Source: JBFXAM01 sp050184295
GTDB taxonomy: Bacteria > Planctomycetota > Phycisphaerae > UBA1845 > Fen-1342
DNA: 11,823 bases
Direction: 5' to 3'
Assembly: GCA_050184295.1 (NCBI GenBank)
Contig: JBFXAM010000136.1
Coordinates: 1-11,823 of the forward strand
The notes under the pieces were generated by a model that had not been told where the DNA came from, ran no database searches, and worked only from the letters and a program-made list of their open reading frames with translations. Shown piece by piece: positions 7,118 to 11,823 of this stretch. Every line of letters starts with the position of its first letter. The stretch's first letter is position 1. The translations under genes and the position numbers were made by a program.

Positions 7118-8548
7118 ATGGCCGATACCCGAATGGAACGCGACTCGATGGGTGAAATGCCAGTCCCCGCCAGCGCGCTGTGGGGCGCTTCGACGCAGCG
7201 CGCGGTTCTGAACTTCCCCGTCAGCGATTACCGCTTCGGCCGGCGTTTCATCCGCGCCCTCGGCCTGATCAAGTACGCCGGCGCCGAAGCCAACGCCTCG
7301 CTCGGGCGGCTCGACAAAAAGGCCGCCGGGCTGATTCAGCGCGCCGCGCGCGAGGTGATGGACGGCCGGCTCGATGACCACTTCGTGCTCGACATCTTCC
7401 AGACTGGTTCGGGCACGAGCACCAACATGAACGCCAACGAGGTCATTGCCCACCGCGCGATGCAACTCGCCAACGGCGCGCCCGGCGACCTGAAAATCCA
7501 CCCGAACGACCACGTCAACATGGGGCAGTCGTCCAACGACGTGATCCCCACCGCGATCCACCTCGCCGCGGTCGAGGCGTTCCACAAGGATCTCCAGCCG
7601 GCGCTGCACAAGCTCCACAAGGCTCTCGCCGCCAAGGCCCGCGACTTCGACGACGTCGTCAAGATCGGCCGCACGCACCTCATGGACGCCACGCCGATCC
7701 GCCTCGGACAGGTCTTCAGCGGATACGCCTCGCAGGTCGCGCACAGCGACCGCCGCATCAATCAGAAGGTCGTGATCCTGCGCGAGCTGCCGATCGGCGG
7801 GACGGCGGTCGGCACGGGCATCAACACGCATCCGGAGTTCGCGAAGCGCGTGTGCGACATCATCAATCACGAGACGCACGAGAGCTTCCACGAAGCGCAA
7901 AACCACTTCGAGGCCCAGCACGCCAAGGACGCCATCGTCGGCGCCGCCAGCACGCTGAAGGTCGTCGCCATCAGCGTCGCCAAGATCGCCAACGACATTC
8001 GCTGGCTGGGCAGCGGGCCGCGCTGCGGCGTCGGCGAGCTGCTGCTGCCGGCGACGCAGCCGGGCAGCTCGATCATGCCCGGCAAGGTGAACCCGGTGAT
8101 CTGCGAGTCGGTGCTTCAAGTCTGCGCGCAGGTCGTCGGCGCCGACGCCGCCATCACCTGGGCCGCGTCGGTGCTGGGCAACTTCGAGTTGCATGTCGGC
8201 ATGCCGGTGATGGCGCACAATCTGCTGGAAGCGACGCGGCTGATGACCAACGTGTGTCACGTCTTTGTGGATAAGTGCATCGACGGGCTCCAGGCCAACC
8301 GCGTCCGCTGCGAAGAGCTGATCGAGCAGAGCCTGATGATGTGCACGAGCCTCGCGCCGCTGGTCGGCTACGACACGGCCGCAGCCATCGCGAAGGAAGC
8401 CCACCAGACCGGCAAGACCGTCCGCCAGCTCGTCACCGAGCAGGCCAAGTCCGGCAAGCTCAAGCTGACTGAGCAGCAGATCAAGGAAGCCCTCGACCCG
8501 CGCGAGATGACGCACCCGAGCGAGAAGATGGGGCCCGCCGGCGGCTGA
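7118..8548 (+). CDS. fumC: class II fumarate hydratase FumC
   Basis: Interconverts fumarate and malate in the TCA cycle as a cytoplasmic homotetramer without an iron-sulfur cluster. The 476 residues compare with about 465 for typical FumC. Active-site blocks are all present: GSGTSTNMN (97-105), HPNDHVN (128-134), SSND (138-141), GRTHLMDATP (184-193) and the superfamily signature GSSIMPGKVNP (316-326), which supplies the catalytic Ser (318) plus Lys 323 and Asn 325. GRTHLxDATP rather than aspartase's GRTQLQDAVP favours fumarase over aspartate ammonia-lyase. The variant HVNMGQSSND rather than DVNKSQSSND is a subfamily difference, not a loss. The start ATG at 7118 has AAAGGA 7 nt upstream. It stands alone, divergent from miaA, with copies of one intergenic repeat on both sides. 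It is probably constitutive; no regulator site is evident. Confidence 0.95.
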   Translation: MADTRMERDSMGEMPVPASALWGASTQRAVLNFPVSDYRFGRRFIRALGLIKYAGAEANASLGRLDKKAAGLIQRAAREVMDGRLDDHFVLDIFQTGSGTSTNMNANEVIAHRAMQLANGAPGDLKIHPNDHVNMGQSSNDVIPTAIHLAAVEAFHKDLQPALHKLHKALAAKARDFDDVVKIGRTHLMDATPIRLGQVFSGYASQVAHSDRRINQKVVILRELPIGGTAVGTGINTHPEFAKRVCDIINHETHESFHEAQNHFEAQHAKDAIVGAASTLKVVAISVAKIANDIRWLGSGPRCGVGELLLPATQPGSSIMPGKVNPVICESVLQVCAQVVGADAAITWAASVLGNFELHVGMPVMAHNLLEATRLMTNVCHVFVDKCIDGLQANRVRCEELIEQSLMMCTSLAPLVGYDTAAAIAKEAHQTGKTVRQLVTEQAKSGKLKLTEQQIKEALDPREMTHPSEKMGPAGG

Positions 8549-8561
8549 CCGCGGGCCCATC
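8527..8561 (+). terminator. GC-rich hairpin straddling the fumC stop codon
   Basis: GGGCCCGC (8531-8538) pairs perfectly with GCGGGCCC (8551-8558), and GAT (8527-8529) with ATC (8559-8561) extends the stem after one bulged base. The 12-nt loop carries most of the last codons and the TGA at 8546-8548. No T-run follows, so it may be a transcript-end or 3'-stability structure rather than a classical terminator. Confidence 0.4.
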
Positions 8562-9017
8562 GACCGCCGCTGCCCCGGCATGCCCGGGCGCGGATGGGCC
8601 AGGTGCCGCACCGACGGCACTCCCGTCGGCATGCCCGCTCGCCTTGACGCGATCCGCCCGATGTCCCGGCACTGCGGCCGTCCCGTTGTGGATTGCGTCC
8701 GCGGCACGCCAGTACTCGCCGCGCCAATCGGCGGGCGCGGCCCGGCGTCCGGCGTTCTGAAACGCAGCAACGCGCGGCGCATGCCCCGGTTGCCGCTGGT
8801 GTTTCGTGGACCGCGCGCGGCGCCTGACCCCTGGTTGGCGCACCGGGTTCGGATTCGCAGCCGCGCGCGGGATGCGTCCCCCCTGCCCCCGGCGTGCGCG
8901 CCGGCGTGCTCCCTTCCGATGGGTTTTCTCGTACACTCTCCCCTCAACTCTCCCGCGCTCCGGCGCCGCGCGCCGCTGCGCCCCCGTCCGTGATCCGCCG
9001 TCGAGGTATCGCCGTAC
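8549..9017. other. 469-bp intergenic region before the symporter gene
   Basis: No credible gene is seen. It contains a duplicated CGGCATGCCCG (8577-8587 and 8627-8637), a 7-bp hairpin between them (CCGACGG at 8611-8617 with CCGTCGG at 8623-8629), copy B of the dispersed repeat (about 8733-8875), and a pyrimidine-rich leader. TACACT at 8932-8937 is a possible -10 for the symporter gene, but no -35 partner is visible. The minus-strand open frames that cross the region are Arg-rich shadows. Confidence 0.55.
8733..8875 (+). repeat. dispersed intergenic repeat, copy B
   Basis: Partner of the copy at about 6607-6742. The core 8817-8875 matches 6683-6742 at about 85% by hand, in the same orientation. 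The order and approximate spacing of the upstream blocks GGGCGCG and CCGGCGTTC are also kept (84 nt from the first block to the core here, 76 nt in copy A). It lies entirely in the spacer after fumC. Confidence 0.6.
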
Positions 9018-10928
9018 ATGAAACTCAACGCACTCGATTGGTTCATCGTCGCCGCCACGCTCGCCGCCACCTTTCTCCCCGTGCTGTACTACTACCGTCG
9101 CGCCGGCCGAAACGCCGCCGAGTTCTTCGCTTCCGGTCGGTCTGCCCCGTGGTGGCTGATCGGCACCTCGATGGTCGCCACCACCTTCAGCACCGACACC
9201 CCGAACCTCGTCACGGACTTCGTCCGCACCGGCGGTGTCGCGAAGAACTGGCTGTGGTGGGCCTTTCTGCTGACCGGCATGACCACCGTCTTTCTCTACG
9301 CCCGCCTATGGCGCCGCAGCGGCGTGCTCACCGATCTGGAGTTCTACGAGCTGCGTTACGGCGGCGTGTCGGCGGCGTTTCTGCGCGGCTTCCGCGCACT
9401 TTACCTCGGGTTGTTCTTCAACTGCATGATCATGGCGACCGTCACGCTGGCCGCCTGCAAGATCGCCAGCGTCATGCTCGGCTGGGAGCGCGAACGCACG
9501 GTGGTCGTCTGTGCCGTGATCTGCATCGTCTTCGGCAGCTTCTCTGGGCTGTGGGGCGTGCTCATGACCGACCTGCTTCAGTTCGGGATGGCAATGGTCG
9601 GCGTTGTCGCGGCCGCGTATGTCGCAACCCAGCAGCCGGAGGTCGGTGGTCTCGCGGCGCTGTTCGAAAAGCTCGGCGCGGCGCACGCCGACAAGCTGTC
9701 GATCCTCCCGCCGCTCGCGATCGTTGATCCCGTCAGCGGCGGGCAGGTCACGAACTGGGGGGCGCTGCTGCCGCTGTTCATCATCCCGCTCGCGGTGCAG
9801 TGGTGGTCGGTGTGGTATCCGGGGGCCGAGCCGGGCGGCGGCAGTTACATCGCGCAGCGAATGCTCGCCGCCCGCTCGGAGCGCGACGCGCTCGCGGGCA
9901 CGCTCTGGTTCAATCTCGCGCACTACGCGCTGCGTCCCTGGCCGTGGATCATCGTCGCGCTGTGCAGCCTGCTCGTCTTTCCCACGCTTGCCGACATCGA
10001 GCGCGCCCTGCCCAACGTCGACAAGTCGCTCATCGGGCACGACCTCGCGTATCCGGCGATGCTCACGCGCCTGCCGCATGGCCTGCTGGGACTGCTCGTC
10101 GCGTCGCTGCTCGCCGCCTATGTCTCCACGATGACGACGCACATGAACTGGGGCACGTCGTATCTCGTCCTCGACTTCTACCGCCGCTTCGTCAATCCCC
10201 GCGCCAGCGAGCACACCACGGTCTGGCTCGGGCGCGCCGTGTCTGCGGCGCTGATGGTCCTCTCCGCACTGCTGGTGTTCGAGCTCACCACCGCCGGCGC
10301 CGCGTTCCAGTTGCTGCTCTCCGTCGGCGCCGGCACCGGGCTCGTCTACCTGCTCCGCTGGTTCTGGTGGCGCGTCAACGCGTGGAGCGAAATCACCGGC
10401 ATGGCCGTCTCGTTCGCCACCGCCGTCGTCGTCTTCGTCGCCAACAAGCAGCTCGCCGCCGGCCCGGACGCGCCCGCGTGGGCCGCCGGGCTTCAGAACG
10501 CCGGTTGGGTCGCAGTCAACAGCGCCGGAGAGCTCCAAATCGTCGAGCACGTCGCGCTCGTGGCAACCGTGCTCGTCACAACGCTCGCGTGGATTCTCGT
10601 GACGCTCCTTACGCCCCCCGCCCCGCGCCAACGACTCGTCGATTTCTATCGGCGAGTCCGACCCGGCGGCCCCGGCTGGCGCGCGATCGCGGCGGAAGCG
10701 CGCGTCGCCGCCGCCCCCGACAGCCTCGCGCAGGGCTTCCTCGGCGTGTTCGTCGGCTGCGTCGCGGTCTATTCGGCACTCTTCGGCGTCGGCAGCGTGC
10801 TCTACGGGCAGGCGGTCCCGGCCACGATCTGCGGCGTGCTATTCGTCACGAGCGGGCTTGGGCTCTGGCGCTTGCTGGCGGCGATGTGGCGCGCGCGCGG
10901 AACGGCTTCCGACATGGGCGGCTCATGA
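9018..10928 (+). CDS. sodium:solute symporter (SSS) family transporter
   Basis: Encodes a 636-residue integral membrane protein with about 13-14 hydrophobic segments (first near 5-23, last near 597-622). Family-typical features are AEFFASGRSAPWWLIGTSM (34-52), the broken first core helix ATTFSTDTPNLVTDF (54-68), SGLWGVLMTDLLQFGMAM (176-193) and the helix 8 region LLAAYVSTMTTHMNWGTSYL (364-383), whose Ser/Thr residues fall where the Na2 site lies in the LeuT fold. The substrate cannot be told from sequence; sugars, amino acids, carboxylates and others are all handled by this family. The C-terminal part beyond about 535, with a hydrophilic loop and two further helices, is longer than in the minimal family core. 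The ATG at 9018 has only a weak GAGG at 9003-9006. The gene stands alone, and its stop overlaps the convergent gene's stop. Confidence 0.9.
   Translation: MKLNALDWFIVAATLAATFLPVLYYYRRAGRNAAEFFASGRSAPWWLIGTSMVATTFSTDTPNLVTDFVRTGGVAKNWLWWAFLLTGMTTVFLYARLWRRSGVLTDLEFYELRYGGVSAAFLRGFRALYLGLFFNCMIMATVTLAACKIASVMLGWERERTVVVCAVICIVFGSFSGLWGVLMTDLLQFGMAMVGVVAAAYVATQQPEVGGLAALFEKLGAAHADKLSILPPLAIVDPVSGGQVTNWGALLPLFIIPLAVQWWSVWYPGAEPGGGSYIAQRMLAARSERDALAGTLWFNLAHYALRPWPWIIVALCSLLVFPTLADIERALPNVDKSLIGHDLAYPAMLTRLPHGLLGLLVASLLAAYVSTMTTHMNWGTSYLVLDFYRRFVNPRASEHTTVWLGRAVSAALMVLSALLVFELTTAGAAFQLLLSVGAGTGLVYLLRWFWWRVNAWSEITGMAVSFATAVVVFVANKQLAAGPDAPAWAAGLQNAGWVAVNSAGELQIVEHVALVATVLVTTLAWILVTLLTPPAPRQRLVDFYRRVRPGGPGWRAIAAEARVAAAPDSLAQGFLGVFVGCVAVYSALFGVGSVLYGQAVPATICGVLFVTSGLGLWRLLAAMWRARGTASDMGGS
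10923..10928. other. palindromic TCATGA shared by two convergent stop codons
   Basis: The symporter gene ends with TGA at 10926-10928 on the plus strand. The SDR gene ends with TGA (plus-strand TCA, 10923-10925) on the minus strand. The two codons abut within the self-complementary hexamer TCATGA, so the coding regions overlap tail-to-tail by 6 bp with no room for an intergenic terminator. Each transcript must run into the other gene. Confidence 0.9.
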
Positions 10929-11823
10929 GATTGAACGCGCTGAAGTCGCCGCCGCCCGCTCGCGAAAGTAATCCGCGAGCCGCCGCGTCCCATACGCCGG
11001 CGCGACGGTCTCGTGCCGCATCACGTGCAGCACAAACGCCATCAGGTCTGCCATGCGCGGGTGAAGCGGCCGCAATAGCGCGATGTTCATCCGCATCAAC
11101 AGGGTCGGCATCGGAATGAACCGTGCCTGGGAGCCCAGCGCCGCAAACGCCAGCTCCGCGATCGCACGCCGGCTGAACGTTTCGGGTCCGCCCAGCTCGC
11201 GCACCACCGCGGCGCGCTCGCCGGGCGCGCCGCGCGTCGCCACGCCGTCCGATCCGCTCTCGCTCGCCGCGTCGAGTCCGAGCGCGTCAACACACGCTTC
11301 GGCGACGTCCGCCTCATGAATCGGATTCGTGTGTGCCGCGCCCGAGCCGAACCGCGGCACGATCCCGATCCGCGCCATGTCCAGAATCTGACCCATCGCC
11401 GAGAAGAAGCCGGTCGGCCGCAGAATCGCGTGCGCGAGTCCGCTCCCGCGCAGCGCCTGCTCAACCCGCCCGTGTGCCGCGAAGTACCGGAGATGAGGAA
11501 GCGAGTCCGCGCCCCGCACCGAGATGTAGACGAAGCGCTGCACGTTGGCGACCGCCGAGGCCGCGATGAGCGCCGCGTTCGCCGGCACATCGACGCGATC
11601 ATAGGACTTCCGCCCGCCGCGCCCAAGTTCCACGCTCGCCCCGACGCACGAGATCACGTGCGTGACGCCGCCCAGCACGCCAGCGAGCGGCTCCGCGCTC
11701 AGCAGGTCGGCGATGCGGACTTCGCCTGCGGAGCTCGGCGTCACTGCATCCCGCCGTCGCGCCAGCGCAACGACCGCCGCGCCGCGCCGGCGCAGCACGG
11801 CACACACCTCGCGCCCCAGCACG
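10923..11823 (-). CDS. SDR-family NAD(P)-binding oxidoreductase (5' end outside window)
   Basis: About 299 residues are visible. The frame is still open at the right edge and the first visible residues (VLGREVCAVLRRRG) look like the end of the GxxGxxG nucleotide-binding loop. The true start, perhaps 10-15 residues earlier, is therefore missing; the GTG at 11822 is not a start. Supporting blocks by visible residue are VISCVGAS (56-63), FVYISVRGAD (97-106), LRPTGFFSAMGQILDMARIG (134-153) and NPIHEADVAEACVDAL (166-181). These fit the atypical/extended SDR group related to NmrA-like and divinyl-chlorophyllide-reductase-like proteins. The usual YxxxK lysine is not evident: the stretch around 113-121 reads YFAAHGRVE. 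It may be a binding protein or use other residues. The substrate is unknown. It is convergent with the symporter gene. Confidence 0.85.
   Translation of the reverse strand, partial: VLGREVCAVLRRRGAAVVALARRRDAVTPSSAGEVRIADLLSAEPLAGVLGGVTHVISCVGASVELGRGGRKSYDRVDVPANAALIAASAVANVQRFVYISVRGADSLPHLRYFAAHGRVEQALRGSGLAHAILRPTGFFSAMGQILDMARIGIVPRFGSGAAHTNPIHEADVAEACVDALGLDAASESGSDGVATRGAPGERAAVVRELGGPETFSRRAIAELAFAALGSQARFIPMPTLLMRMNIALLRPLHPRMADLMAFVLHVMRHETVAPAYGTRRLADYFRERAAATSARSIS

Noticed and set aside
6947..9070. 707-codon minus-strand open frame across fumC and its flanks
   Set aside because: Antisense to an unmistakable fumarase gene and compositionally biased; it is a GC-content shadow.
9306..10631. 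441-codon minus-strand open frame inside the symporter gene
   Set aside because: Charged low-complexity translation antisense to a clear membrane transporter; no start signal or domain.

Overview
The window is GC-rich, gene-dense bacterial chromosome with strongly GC-ending codons. I read it as a Planctomycetota member, probably Phycisphaerae-like. The reasons are the very large secreted vWA/PKD/HYR-type protein with a cysteine-rich ectodomain, the short 'GGGCGTCTCGCCC' palindromes between genes, and the mix of ordinary housekeeping genes with long intergenic spacers. This placement is inference; no rRNA or other phylogenetic marker is present.

Layout. Positions 1-38 look like the last 11 codons of a plus-strand gene. 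A short spacer with a perfect 8-bp GC hairpin follows. A minus-strand gene (252-1061) encodes a small exported protein whose fold resembles the C-terminal part of secretin-type proteins. It is divergent from a 1256-residue exported protein (1665-5435) across a 603-bp spacer with a nested dyad and a candidate promoter. The large protein carries a vWA domain with MIDAS residues, a PKD-like domain, three gapless 112-residue repeats with six fixed cysteines each, a HYR domain and an unassigned C-terminal region of about 355 residues. Converging on it is miaA (5533-6492, minus), the tRNA dimethylallyltransferase.

The 625-bp gap between miaA and the plus-strand class II fumarase gene fumC (7118-8548) holds two repeats. 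One is a 149-bp nested inverted-repeat element (6766-6914) that looks like a MITE or REP doublet. The other is one copy of a roughly 140-bp dispersed repeat (about 6607-6742). The second copy of that repeat (about 8733-8875) lies on the far side of fumC, in the 469-bp gap before a sodium:solute symporter-family gene (9018-10928). The symporter gene ends tail-to-tail with a minus-strand SDR-family NAD(P)-binding protein gene that runs off the right edge (10923-11823). Their two stop codons share the palindrome TCATGA.

Working together. I see no operon; almost every gene is flanked by a spacer or a convergent or divergent neighbour. MiaA, FumC and the symporter are independent housekeeping or transport functions. 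The two exported proteins on the left share a divergent control region and could act together at the cell surface, but nothing in the sequence proves this. The least ordinary parts are the cysteine-patterned surface protein with its uncharacterised C-terminal region, and the two families of intergenic repeats around fumC. I found no CRISPR array, tRNA, rRNA, transposase or phage gene.
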